From assembly GCF_003286085.1 (NCBI RefSeq), contig NW_020825390.1:33035-97034 (forward strand): a DNA stretch of 64,000 nt. The letters are read 5' to 3'. A program made the position numbers and the translations under genes. The notes under the pieces were generated by a model. The model did not search any database and was not told where the DNA came from. It was given only the letters and a program-made list of their open reading frames with translations. Below, one piece after another: positions 10,224 through 19,594 of the stretch (the first letter of the stretch is position 1; each line of letters opens with the position of its first letter). The stretch comes from Drosophila persimilis (Eukaryota > Arthropoda > Insecta > Diptera > Drosophilidae).

Positions 10224-13202
10224 ATGGAAGAGACAAACATGAAGCCCAGCCCCGATTCGGACAAACCAACTGTTGCGCATAGGAAACCAACAGGTGGGTG
10301 CATCTCACTCTCGTCCAACTCGGATCTCGAGGGGTGCTCCCCTCCGAGAGCCGGGTCGAGAGCCACTTTTCCATTTTCCATAACTGTTCCCACGCAGCGT
10401 CACGGCCAGCAACATGTTGAGCCAACGTCAGACCCGCTACATATAAATGTAGCTGAAACAAACATTCCTAAACATGTTGCTGAAGACGAAGTAGAGATGA
10501 CATCAGACCTGCAACATATAAATGTAGAGAACAAAAAAAAACGGGATGCTGAAAATGAAACAAATAAAGAAAATTATATATCACAAGCCAGTAATAAAAA
10601 TAAATCGTCCACAAATAAAATTAAAGCCAAAAAAAATTTATTTCAACCACTAATTCAGGCATCTCCCCCAACAATGACCATGAGTAGATCTTCACCCCTG
10701 ACGGAGACGTGCCAGTGTTATAATTACAATAGTGACATATTACAATATATCCTCAAGGCGTATGAGAAAAAACAAGTTTGCTCGGCAATTTTTCTGGACA
10801 TTTCCGAAGCTTTTGACCGAGTATGGCATGAAGGGCTGCTGTACAAGTTGATGAAGCTGCTGCCTTTAAATTTGTACTGCATTCTGGAGAGCTACCTGGC
10901 TGAACGCACTTTTCGTGTGAGCTGCGGAGACGAGGAACTTTCAAGAATCGGGAAAATATCAGCTGGAGTCCCACAGGGCAGTGTTCTTGGACCAATATTA
11001 TACACAATCTATGCCTCAGACATGCCAATGCCTCACCTCATCCCGGACAGCACTGGCTTCCATCCAGAACGGGAATCAATGCTGCTGTCCACGTATGCCG
11101 ACGACATGGTGATAATGAGCGCATCTGCAATCCCAAATGCGGCAGTCAAATATAACCAAAGATACCTGACTCACTTCTCTATATGGGCCAAGAAGTGGTG
11201 CATTAACATAAATGCGAAAAAAACCGGACATGTAATATTCACACTGAGGACAATTAGATCAACGGACTTAAGGCAAACGCCGACTATAAATGGACAGGCT
11301 GTGCCACTTGACAAATCACACACATATCTGGGCATAAAATTGGACAAAAAACTCACCCTAAGCTCACACATCACGAGGATCTGCACAAAACTCCGATCAA
11401 GAGCGGCCAAACTGGACTGGCTTCCTGGCCCAAAAAGCCGGCTGCCAAGCGAAACCAAGGCTATAGTCATCAAGCAGCTCATCATGCCCATTTGGCAATA
11501 TGGTCTTCCGGTTTGGGGCGCACTTACATCCGATTCCCAGCTGCGACGGGTGCAAAGCCTACAAAATAAAATCATTAGACGGGCAATGAAGGCGACAAGG
11601 TTCACCAGGAACGATGCCATAAGACAGACTCACAATCTAGACACAATCGACGAAGTGTTCCATGCGGCAAGTGGGCGCTTCGCCAACTCCTTGGCTTGCC
11701 ATGTCAATCCGGAGGCTCGGAAACTATTACTGCATCCGTATGAGACACAGCGATTGCAGAGGCCACGATATCTGCAACAGCTGCTTCAACACTTCCGCCC
11801 GCTGCAACCTCGAAATCAGGATCGGAGCAGCCATCAACAACAACATCCAGATCCGGCCATCTCCGAGGAATCGCTTCCAACGCTGGTCCGTATCGAAGAG
11901 GAGGAGCTGAAAAGAAAGAGACAGGAGGAATCAGACGCCAGGCAATTAAGAAGAATCCAACAACAAAATATCATCAATCCGAACCCCGAAAGGTTCAACG
12001 AATTGATGATAAATTGCTTCAGAAAACGATACCTCAGCGGCCAAACTCCCCGAGAAAGAATAGTGGCTCTTATCTTTGGCCAGCCACTTTCTGTCCAAAG
12101 GATAATCCTGCCAGATTACGAGGGGGATCCCGATCCAGCGACGCAGCAGCATACCCAGCAGCAGACTCAGCAGCAGACGCAGCAGCAGACTCAGCAGCAG
12201 ATGCAGCAGCAGACGCAGCAGCGGACCCAGCAGCAGACGCAGCAGCGGACTCAGCAGCAGACTCAACAACAGATGCAGCAGCAGACGCAGCAGCGGACTC
12301 AGCAGCAGACACAGCAAATTCTGGCGAGCAGCAACCGGCAGACGTCACATCATCGTTGCCAGACACGGGCTGCAAGCAGCAGCTCACGCACCCTGGACGA
12401 CAGCCATCGACGCAATCCGCAAGAGGCACTTCTGGACCACGGACTGGAGCAAGTCCGACGGCGCCTTGAACGGGTGGTCGACGACGACGACGACGACGTC
12501 CAAATCATCTCAGATGACGACGACGACGACGTCCAAATCATCACCGATGTCCAATCCATCTCAGATGACGATGACCACAACAACGACGATGATGCCGGCC
12601 GGCACATTGCGCACACCGCCACAGTCACTCCGCACTTTGGTGCAGCAAGGCGCCGCTCACTGGGATGCCGCAATCCGGCCGCAGCTAGTCCAATACTCTT
12701 GTGTTGGTCTTTGTCGGTATTCCTGGTGAGTGTAAAAATGGTTTTAATTTGCACACCTTCATTCCATCCACAGAGAACCACAAATACTCACCTGAAGCGC
12801 GTGAAAACACGCTTGCGACACCGGGCGACACCCCTAGTTGCTCCTCTGATCCTTTCTCATGGGCGTCACCACGGCATCCGGCCTCCAGAAGGGCTCCGCG
12901 GACGAGAGTCATCACGGCTGCTGGTTGGCTATGAAAGCCAATTTGGACACGCTTGCGCTACACACATGGCGCATCCGAATCCACGCAGGGGTGGTTTTCC
13001 TGCACTTCATGGCTGCTGGCAACCATCGCCACACAAATTTGGCCGAATCCCGGGCCACCTGGAGGACCACGGCGATCGCTCCATCCACTCTGCACGGCGC
13101 TGTGCATTGTCCACGTCTCCTGCCGCACCTTACACACGCGCTCACCCAGCGCCGTACGGTTGCGCACCGTGCCAAACACTCTGCTCCAGACGACGACGAT
13201 GA
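10224..13202 (+). CDS. Chimeric Gag N terminus-reverse transcriptase ORF
   Basis: One uninterrupted 992-codon frame. Residues 1-161 are the Gag N terminus, matching element A over 5325-5487. From about residue 173 it is RT: FLDISEAFDRVW, AGVPQGSVLGPIL and catalytic YADD near 11095. It continues through the RT thumb region and a C-terminal extension with HNLDTIDEVF. After that come a Q/T-rich repeat (12146-12316) and Asp-rich repeats near 12478-12590. A filler of about 35 nt at 10708-10743 has no match here. The fusion is in frame, but it lacks endonuclease, zinc knuckles and the first RT motifs, so function is doubtful. Confidence 0.75.
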   Translation: MEETNMKPSPDSDKPTVAHRKPTGGCISLSSNSDLEGCSPPRAGSRATFPFSITVPTQRHGQQHVEPTSDPLHINVAETNIPKHVAEDEVEMTSDLQHINVENKKKRDAENETNKENYISQASNKNKSSTNKIKAKKNLFQPLIQASPPTMTMSRSSPLTETCQCYNYNSDILQYILKAYEKKQVCSAIFLDISEAFDRVWHEGLLYKLMKLLPLNLYCILESYLAERTFRVSCGDEELSRIGKISAGVPQGSVLGPILYTIYASDMPMPHLIPDSTGFHPERESMLLSTYADDMVIMSASAIPNAAVKYNQRYLTHFSIWAKKWCININAKKTGHVIFTLRTIRSTDLRQTPTINGQAVPLDKSHTYLGIKLDKKLTLSSHITRICTKLRSRAAKLDWLPGPKSRLPSETKAIVIKQLIMPIWQYGLPVWGALTSDSQLRRVQSLQNKIIRRAMKATRFTRNDAIRQTHNLDTIDEVFHAASGRFANSLACHVNPEARKLLLHPYETQRLQRPRYLQQLLQHFRPLQPRNQDRSSHQQQHPDPAISEESLPTLVRIEEEELKRKRQEESDARQLRRIQQQNIINPNPERFNELMINCFRKRYLSGQTPRERIVALIFGQPLSVQRIILPDYEGDPDPATQQHTQQQTQQQTQQQTQQQMQQQTQQRTQQQTQQRTQQQTQQQMQQQTQQRTQQQTQQILASSNRQTSHHRCQTRAASSSSRTLDDSHRRNPQEALLDHGLEQVRRRLERVVDDDDDDVQIISDDDDDDVQIITDVQSISDDDDHNNDDDAGRHIAHTATVTPHFGAARRRSLGCRNPAAASPILLCWSLSVFLVSVKMVLICTPSFHPQRTTNTHLKRVKTRLRHRATPLVAPLILSHGRHHGIRPPEGLRGRESSRLLVGYESQFGHACATHMAHPNPRRGGFPALHGCWQPSPHKFGRIPGHLEDHGDRSIHSARRCALSTSPAAPYTRAHPAPYGCAPCQTLCSRRRR
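12146..12316 (+). repeat. CAG-rich TQQQ-coding tandem repeat
   Basis: A tandem array of 12-bp words (CAGCAGACTCAG, CAGCAGATGCAG and CAGCGGACCCAG variants) encodes TQQQ/MQQQ/RTQQ repeats inside the RT C-terminal extension of element B. It creates open shadow frames (Ala/Ser- or Leu-rich) on both strands that should not be read as genes. Confidence 0.85.
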
Positions 13203-13363
13203 TCCAGTACCTGCAAATAGAAATAAAATATAATTAAATTAGATTAAAATGTAAACAATTGTTCAAATATTGTCAATACTTATCTGTTTGTGACCACCTG
13301 CTGATTTATGTACGTTAATCCTGTGATTGACACATAAGGGCTGCCAGACCATTAGTTTCATGT
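13203..13363 (-). promoter_or_regulatory. Antisense acceptor and conserved putative antisense promoter block (element B)
   Basis: On the minus strand, a polypyrimidine tract followed by TTTGCAG precedes an exon-like start GTACTGGA at 13210. Upstream of it in antisense direction, 13254-13350 is conserved with the F2 family (46063-46150). It contains TGGTCACAAAC (13286-13296) and TGGCAGCCCTTAT (13334-13346), resembling Drosophila core-promoter motifs 1 and 7 as I remember their consensus. The promoter role is inference. Confidence 0.5.
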
Positions 13364-13428
13364 TTTAATGTTAATGTTAATGTAATGTCAATGTAATGTC
13401 AATGTAATGTTAATGTTAATGTTAACAG
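13364..13428 (+). repeat. AATGTT/AATGTC short tandem repeat
   Basis: Imperfect six-base tandem repeat of TTAATG and CAATG words in the 3' region of element B, just before a GCCCGCC-rich segment shared with the F2 3' ends. Confidence 0.7.
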
Positions 13429-13586
13429 CCCGCCAATTTTAAAATCACATTATTGTTGTTAGTTAAGCTTAAATGTAAATTGCCGAAGTTATGGTAATAA
13501 GAAAAGCTGGAAATAAACTCCGCCAGTAGCAAAGCTGGCGGGCGAGTGTGCGCATCGTAGGCGTGCACGCGCATCTAATTACATCG

Positions 13587-13610
13587 AAAAAAAAAAGTGA
13601 CTTGTGTTTT
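13587..13610 (+). other. Head-to-tail junction: oligo(A) of B joined to 5' end of C
   Basis: Ten A residues (13587-13596) are followed by GTGACTTGTGTTTT. The same arrangement recurs in inverted form near 22334-22350 and 25824-25840 (A-run followed by GACTTGTGTTTT), supporting an oligo(A) tail abutting a conserved 5' start. Confidence 0.6.
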
Positions 13611-13813
13611 TTGTTGTTTTATGTGGAACTTTAAATGTTTTTAAATACATGTTTAAACCGGGAAAATGAACTAAATAAACAATATGTGCCAAATAATTGC
13701 AAATAATGCAATATAATCATCTGTGATCGCGCTGTAATAGTGAAGCCAATAAACCCAACTGGAGGAAAGAGGAAGGAAAAGCAAGCTACTGAGTACCTGG
13801 ACCAGGCCACCAA

Positions 13814-15586
13814 ATGGACGCACTTGCTCCAAAACAGACGACCAACAAAATGGATGTTATGGATGCTATGGACAACTCGGCAAGAGCCGAAGCGGGTGGT
13901 GAGTGCGTTACTCAAAATAGTGCTACCTACATATCGACCAGGCCCCTGGGAGGGAACCCCTCCGCAAATGCTTCCCTCTTCGAACCAATGTTCGACTCAG
14001 AGGGGGATGCGGATCTGGCTGAGTTGGAGACGGACTCGCCAGAGAGTACTGTGAGCTCCTTGGGAGCTACGGTGCTGGAGTTCGAGCGTCGTTTCGTGGA
14101 CAGGGGTTTATATGTTAGAAAATACCCGCCAATCCCACCAAAAACAGACGCCAACATACAAGAAAAACCGCCATCAAATACACGTACAAACACGCAGACA
14201 AAAATAGCTCCCAGCGAAAGTGCAACGGGTTCCAAAAATAGCGGCGCTTTCGCACTAACAAAAGAGCATTTAAGTGCACATAAACAAAACAAGAACAAAT
14301 GTTATGCCCATATGTTTTCGCGCCAAAACATTAGCGAAAACAAAAACAAGCAAACAACTCACACAAGCATCAGAGAGAGCGACGCTTGCGCTCTCTCAGC
14401 GTCCGAACCCTTGGCGCACAATCAAAACGGAGGCGCGTCACATCAAGCCCCAAAGCGTTTGCCGCCAAACTTGCACTCACACACTTATGACAAAAAGAGA
14501 GATGCTTGCTCTCTCCCGCCGAACCAATACTCAAACACAAACACGAACAATAAACCCCTGACCTACGCCAATAACAAAACAAAAACAAACACATTGACAT
14601 ATGCCGAAACCATAAACGGCATACAGAAAAACAATGACCAGCAACAGCAACAACGTTTGACGACAGCTGAAAGCAATAATACTAGCAGCTGCAGAAAATG
14701 CTTGCTGCCTACTCTGACTCAGGCGGACGAGCATAATACTCAGACAAGGCCTAGTACCAGAACACAGCTGGTAAAGGAATGGCTTAATAGCGTTCCCCCG
14801 CTACTGGCCAATGAAATGCCCTCGCCCCTGCCCCTTACCCCTATAGCAAAGGATATCCTGACAACAAATTCGTTTCGCTCGCCGCTCAAAAGAAGATGCG
14901 CGGCGATCGAAACGGATTCAGATGACGACCACTTTGCCTGCCTGGCACTTGACACGCCCATGTTCAAGAGTCAGTTTGCGAAAAGATTGCATCACGAGAC
15001 CCGGCAGATGGAGTCAGATGTTGGTCAAATATGCTCACCGCTAAATAGCGAGGTTCCGGTTACACCGAGTGAGGTTCAACATAGGGAGCCTCAAAGGGGG
15101 CAGCCCGAAAGTCAACAGATGGAGACGGACAACCATCAGCCAGCCATTAGTATAAACATAACACCCGTCCAACCGTCATTACGCAGCACCAAGGTCCCTA
15201 CAATCTTCCTGCCCCTGGTGCCTGCAATTGTACCCCTAATCAATAAATTGACAATAAATCCGAACGTGGGGAAATTCACGACGAAATCGATGGCCAACAG
15301 TGGACTCAGAGTCCAGTGCGACGACATGACAACATACAACGCCATACAGAACGCCCTTGCTGAAGATAGCACGCAACTGCATACACACCAGCCGCGCAGC
15401 GAAAGGGGCTATCGTGTAATCAACATCAGCATCGCCGACCACAGCAACAGCAGCAGCCATATGTCCGTACTGTTGAGCAGCAACAGCCATCACAAAGGAA
15501 GCGGCCACAGCAGCAGCAGCATCAGCGGCAGCAGCGCGCAAGAGTTGTACAAGGGGCCAAAACAGCACCAGCACCAACTCCAATAG
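13814..15586 (+). pseudogene. gag: HeT-A/TAHRE-like Gag with zinc-knuckle region deleted
   Basis: Gag of element C, 590 codons from ATG 13814. The N terminus (MFDSEGDADLAELE and VLEFERRFVDRGL) matches the F2 gag fragments at 20360-21011 and 26239-26752. The middle holds an SPLKRRC basic motif near 14880 and the AIVPLINKL start of the pre-knuckle domain near 15225. After RGYRVI near 15420 the frame leaves Gag homology: the rest of the PRE_C2HC domain and all CCHC knuckles are missing, replaced by Ser/His-rich sequence. An internal deletion explains this and would abolish normal nucleic-acid binding. Confidence 0.75.
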
Positions 15587-15603
15587 CAGCAGCAACGCCC
15601 ATC

Positions 15604-15825
15604 ACCCGCAGGCCCTTGTATAGCCGAGGTGCTCAAGCCAATCCGGCCGAAAATCATTTGGCCAAGTTCCAACAGAAGTTGAGGGATGAGCAGCAGCAGC
15701 ACCACCACCAGCAGCAACAAGAACAGCAAAAATTTCCAGTCCCATGCCCATAAAGAAAATGCAGAATTTCTCTCAAGACTTGAGGCCAAAATCGATAGTC
15801 TATTTTCTGCAATAGTCAAATGAAT
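15604..15825 (+). pseudogene. Remnant of Gag C terminus of element C
   Basis: Short frames carry the NPAENHLAKFQQKLRDEQ motif (about 15637-15690), a Q/H-rich stretch, and, in another frame, a heptad-like EFLSRLEAKIDSLF segment near 15764. These match Gag C-terminal coiled-coil parts of the other families, broken by indels. Confidence 0.6.
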
Positions 15826-15905
15826 AAATATCAATACAAATAAAACAAGCAAAACAACAAATAGCAGTTCACCAAACTCTTTGGACATGGTCCTGTCCTC
15901 CGCCA

Positions 15906-17189
15906 ATGATGCCTTCTATGTTTAGTCCAGTCCCGAATAGCCTGTCAAACCAAAAAGTCAATCCAGTACAGACTATTTCCACCCACAACTCTTTTAAAAT
16001 TGCCTTCTGGAACGCGTGTGGTGTGACAAACAAGTTGAACGAGGTCGAAGTTTTCCTGAAAAGGGAAAAAATACAATTAATGATGGTCATCGAAACACGC
16101 ACAAGGGCCGTCTCTGTGAGCGGATTCCACACTTACACTGCACAAAATCCGGCAAACGATCGCAGAGGGGGAGTAGCCATCCTGGTCCGGGACGATGTCA
16201 CCCACTCTGCACTGCAGCCAATTTCAAAGCCATTCATCCAGAGTGCACCTGTCATCGTCTTCACTGAAAAGGAAAATAAAAAGGGAATTATTTTTGCGCC
16301 GATCTACTGTCCGCCTGTATTCAAGTGGGCGCCTGCCCATTTTACTGGATTAATAAGACATTTTGAAGAACTCTGCGTCGAAGAAACAGCATCCGGCTTT
16401 CTTGTATGCGGTGACTGGAACGCGAAGCATATGTGGTGGGGAAATGTCCGTGGATGCGCCAGAGGGAAAGCACTGATGGAGGCTGTACACACCAACAACG
16501 GCTGCAATTTGCTGGCCACCGGTGGTGCCACACACTATCCCTACGACAAAAAAAAGAGACCATCAGCGATTGACTTTGGAATCTACAAAGGAATCCACGA
16601 CACTCACCTGAGTATCCGTTCAAGCTCGGATTTGGACTCTGATCACTTGCTGCTCAGGGTGGAGTTGACGATCGGCAGCGGTGGACGTAGACATCCTACG
16701 CCCACAGTCAGGAAACATCTGCTCCCAGCACGTGCCAATATCAGCCTGTTCCAAAAGTCGCTGGAACGGTTGATCAATCTCAACACCGAGATTAGAATAG
16801 CGCAGGACATTGATGACGTCGTTGACTTGTTTTTGAACAACATACGGGTAGCAGCAGCAGCAGCATCAACACAACATCAACAGCAGCACCCAAGCACACA
16901 TCGAAGATGGCCACAGCAGCGTCAGCATCAACATCAGCAGCGGTCACAGCAACATCACCGGCACCACCACCTTATGCTGGACGAGGCTACAAGCGAGCTG
17001 CTTTCCATCAAACAGCAGTGCAAGAGGATCTGGCTGGCGACCCGCACCATCGAAGCCAGACGAAACTATAGGGCGGCGCAAAATCGTCTTAACAAGGGGC
17101 TCACAATCCTGAAAACAAAAACATCAACAAACTGTTCACAGGGATTGACAACAAAGACCGGTATCAAATGCAGAAACTTTGGAAACTGA
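15906..17189 (+). CDS. AP-type endonuclease domain of TAHRE-like Pol
   Basis: Endonuclease that nicks target DNA, or processes chromosome ends, for target-primed reverse transcription. Conserved motifs appear in order: FWNACG near 16010, VIETRT near 16090, RRGGVAIL near 16163, GDWNAKH near 16410, RPSAIDFGI near 16560 and SDLDSDHLL near 16628. The catalytic Asn, Glu, Asp and His positions appear intact. A Q/H-rich linker follows near 16855-16970. The frame then runs out at 17189 while RT continues in another frame. The shift is best placed in an A-rich run near 17111-17120, so Pol is split in this copy. Confidence 0.8.
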   Translation: MMPSMFSPVPNSLSNQKVNPVQTISTHNSFKIAFWNACGVTNKLNEVEVFLKREKIQLMMVIETRTRAVSVSGFHTYTAQNPANDRRGGVAILVRDDVTHSALQPISKPFIQSAPVIVFTEKENKKGIIFAPIYCPPVFKWAPAHFTGLIRHFEELCVEETASGFLVCGDWNAKHMWWGNVRGCARGKALMEAVHTNNGCNLLATGGATHYPYDKKKRPSAIDFGIYKGIHDTHLSIRSSSDLDSDHLLLRVELTIGSGGRRHPTPTVRKHLLPARANISLFQKSLERLINLNTEIRIAQDIDDVVDLFLNNIRVAAAAASTQHQQQHPSTHRRWPQQRQHQHQQRSQQHHRHHHLMLDEATSELLSIKQQCKRIWLATRTIEARRNYRAAQNRLNKGLTILKTKTSTNCSQGLTTKTGIKCRNFGN

Positions 17190-18229
17190 CCAGCACAATC
17201 AAAAGACAGCCGCAGCCAAACTGGCCACAGAGGCTGCCAACTATGACCGGAGGCAAGGCAAGTGTCTCGTGGACAAAGTCAACAGCCGAGACAGCCGATG
17301 CCTTTGCTACTCACCTGGAGGAGAGATTCAGCCCGATACTGTCCAATTCAGATGAAGAGCGGGCCGCAATCAACAGAGAGCGTGAGCAGTCAAAACGGCA
17401 GAAGCAGCTACAACCGGACCAGGAAACCAGGATTCCCTTCAGACCAGTCACACTGCCTGAGCTGATGCAGATTGTGGATGCATTGGAGCTGTCCAAATCA
17501 CCTGGGGGAGACAAAATCAATAACAAACTGATTAAAAATTTGCCAAAAAAAGCGCTATTATATTTAATATTAATATATAACTCCATTTTCAGACTGGGCC
17601 ACTTTCCAAGTCAGTGGAAACATGCCCAGATTAAAATGATTTTAAAGCCGGGCAAAAACACAGCAGACATGTGTTCCTACCGGCCAATCAGTCTATTATC
17701 TGGCCTTTCAAAGATCTTTGAAAAATTGCTGATGGCGAGACTGTTTGAGGTGGAGAATTTTGCCAAGGCCGTACCCAATTACCAATTTGGATTTCGGCGG
17801 GAGCATGGCACTGAGCAGCAGCTGGCTCGAGTCACTCAATATATCCTCAAGGCGTATGAGAAAAAACAAGTTTGCTCGGCAATTTTTCTGGACATTTCCG
17901 AAGCTTTTGACCGAGTATGGCATGAAGGGCTGCTGTACAAGTTGATGAAGCTGCTGCCTTTAAATTTGTACTGCATTCTGGAGAGCTACCTGGCTGAACG
18001 CACTTTTCGTGTGAGCTGCGGAGACGAGGAACTTTCAAGAATCGGGAAAATATCAGCTGGAGTCCCACAGGGCAGTGTTCTTGGACCAATATTATACACA
18101 ATCTATGCCTCAGACATGCCAATGCCTCACCTCATCCCGGACAGCACTGGCTTCCATCCAGAACGGGAATCAATGCTGCTGTCCACGTATGCCGACGACA
18201 CGGTGATAATGAGCGCATCTGCAATCCCA
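17168..18229 (+). pseudogene. Reverse transcriptase of TAHRE/TART-like element C, 3'-truncated
   Basis: RT domain of the jockey clade. Motifs are SPGGDKINN near 17500, SYRPISLL near 17677, FGFRREHGTEQQL near 17788, LDISEAFDRVW near 17888, AGVPQGSVLGPIL near 18057 and YADD near 18188. From 17841 to 18229 it is nearly identical to element B (10738-11131), with one difference noticed just after YADD. Homology stops at 18229; the next bases belong to an inverted F2 3' region, so thumb and C-terminal extension are lost. The frame continues to 18319 but that part is not RT. Confidence 0.8.
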
Positions 18230-18715
18230 ATACACCCAGGATGCACTGTCGATGGAGATGGCGCGCTGGCCAGTGTCGTCTGTAGTGGCTGGCCTCGTTG
18301 GATTGCTGCCGTTTTGTGATGATGGCGTGACGTCACGGCCATCAGTTGGCGGCAGCATAATCGGAGCCTCCAGATTGGGCACAACTTGCAACAAAATGTT
18401 GCGGTTAGTGGCGAGCCAGCTTCTGGAGAGGTTTGATCTGTATGTGTAGTGGCAGGTAAGTGTGATTAGTGAGAGTATTGGCTATTTTGTGTTGATGCGT
18501 GAATTGATGATTTTTCTTCTTTTTTCAGTGGCAGCCTGTGGACCTGTATGTTGTTGGCGACGGCGATATGGACTCCAAATTTCGCCCATTTGGCAGGAAA
18601 AGGGTGGCGAAATTGACGTGGCAGCTGCTGGAGGGGCAGCTCTGTCGGTGGACTGGCAGGTAAGTATGTTTTATGTGTATTTTGACAATTTTGCGTAGAT
18701 GTGCGAATTGACGTT
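18230..18715 (-). mobile_element. Inverted F2 3'-region fragment
   Basis: Minus-oriented HeT-A-like 3' region, nearly identical to 23026-23503 and homologous to forward copies at 29628-30060 and 45270-45700. The left boundary (18229/18230) is an abrupt rearrangement joint with the truncated RT of element C. The right end is the DINE-1 at 18716. Confidence 0.8.
18230..18715 (+). ncRNA. Putative antisense transcript exons (inverted F2 copy 1)
   Basis: On the plus strand here, antisense to F2, a donor GTAAGTG at 18456 and acceptor TTTTTTCAG ending at 18528 bound a 73-nt intron. The next exon 18529-18659 is 131 nt and is followed by a second donor GTAAGTATG at 18660. Its acceptor is lost to the DINE-1 insertion. 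Coding potential is poor; a transcript is predicted only from splice signals. Confidence 0.5.
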
Positions 18716-19345
18716 TTATACCCGATACTCAAAATGAGTATTGGGGTATATTAGATTTGTGGTAAAAGTGGATGTGTGTAACGTTCAGAAGGAATCGTTT
18801 CCGACCCCATAAAGTATATATATTCTTGATCAGCATCAATAGCCGAGTCGATTTAGCCCTGTCTGTCTGTCCGTCCGTCCGTCTGTCCGTCCCCTTCAGC
18901 GCCTAGTGCTCAAAGACTATAAGAGCTAGAGCAACGATTTTTTGGATCCAGACTTCTGTGATAGGTCACTGCTACAAAAATATTTCAAAACTTCGCCCCG
19001 CCCACTTCCGCCCCCACAAAGGACGAAAATCTGTGGCATCCACATTTTTAAAGATACGATAAAACCAAAAACGCAGAATCATAGAGAATGACCATATCTA
19101 TCCAGTTGCTGAATTTGGATCAGATCGGATAATTTTTATAGCCGAAAAGAAAAAAAAAACAATTTTCAGTGGCTACCCAGCGCCCGACGTCACGCTCAGA
19201 CTGATTTTCTGTCTCTGTCGCACGCACTCTTTGTCGTGTCGTTTAATATTAGCGCCGTCTGCCGGAGGAGAGCCATACTGACTTAGTATCGGGTATAACT
19301 GTAGAGTTGCGGTGTCCGCAGCAACTCATAACGTTCCCCCTCGTT
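18716..19345 (+). mobile_element. DINE-1 / Helentron-type element, copy 1
   Basis: Starts TTATACCCGATACTC and ends in the hairpin GAGTTGC...GCAACTC followed by TTCCCCCTCGTT. It includes the GTCY microsatellite tract near 18860-18895 and subterminal inverted repeats (TATACCCGATACT against AGTATCGGGTATA). Non-autonomous, no coding. Confidence 0.88.
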
Positions 19346-19594
19346 GCTGATGCTGTTGTTGTTGATATTGTTGTTGCTGCGGCTGTGGGCGTTCGGTCTC
19401 CGTCTCCATCTGTTGCTGTTGCTGTTCCCTCTGCTGCTCATTTGCTTTTGAATAGCGGCGTTGCTATTGGCAGAAATGTAATTTCTTCGTCATCTGTATC
19501 CGTATCGATCGCCGTGCATCTCCGTTTGAGAGGCGATCGATAGGATGAGTTCGTTATTTGCTCCTTTGTTAAGGGGGTCAAGTGTCGTCAATTG
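19346..19594 (-). pseudogene. Inverted F2 gag fragment
   Basis: Reverse complement of the middle part of F2 gag (compare 28360-28580): Q-rich segment and SPLKRRC-type region. Relative to the forward copy it lacks about 165 bp near 19580. It lies between two DINE-1 insertions. Confidence 0.75.

Larger units (their letters stand above)
10224..13596 (+). mobile_element. TART-like element B, chimeric gag-RT copy
   Basis: A jockey-clade copy in which a gag N terminus of type A is joined at 10707 to RT sequence nearly identical to element C, with loss of the rest of gag, the endonuclease and early RT. The 3' region (about 12780-13586) contains the antisense acceptor at 13211, the conserved putative antisense promoter block, an AATGTT/AATGTC repeat and a terminal oligo(A). 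Element C follows directly, as expected for head-to-tail telomeric retrotransposons. Confidence 0.75.
13597..18229 (+). mobile_element. TAHRE-like non-LTR retrotransposon C, 3'-truncated
   Basis: Element with a HeT-A/F2-type gag, a complete AP endonuclease and an RT nearly identical to that of element B. Its RT is cut at 18229 and joined to inverted F2 3'-region sequence. HeT-A-type gag plus TART-type pol is the arrangement that defines TAHRE in D. melanogaster, hence the call. It is damaged: gag lacks its zinc knuckles, and a length change between endonuclease and RT splits pol. Confidence 0.72.

Noticed and set aside
12070..12429. Ala/Ser-rich and Leu-rich frames on both strands across the CAG repeat
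   Set aside because: Any frame through a 12-bp CAG-rich repeat is open; no homology. The real frame is the TQQQ one in the RT ORF.
18252..18319. Extension of the element C RT frame beyond 18229
   Set aside because: After 18229 the DNA is inverted F2 3' region; the open codons are fortuitous.
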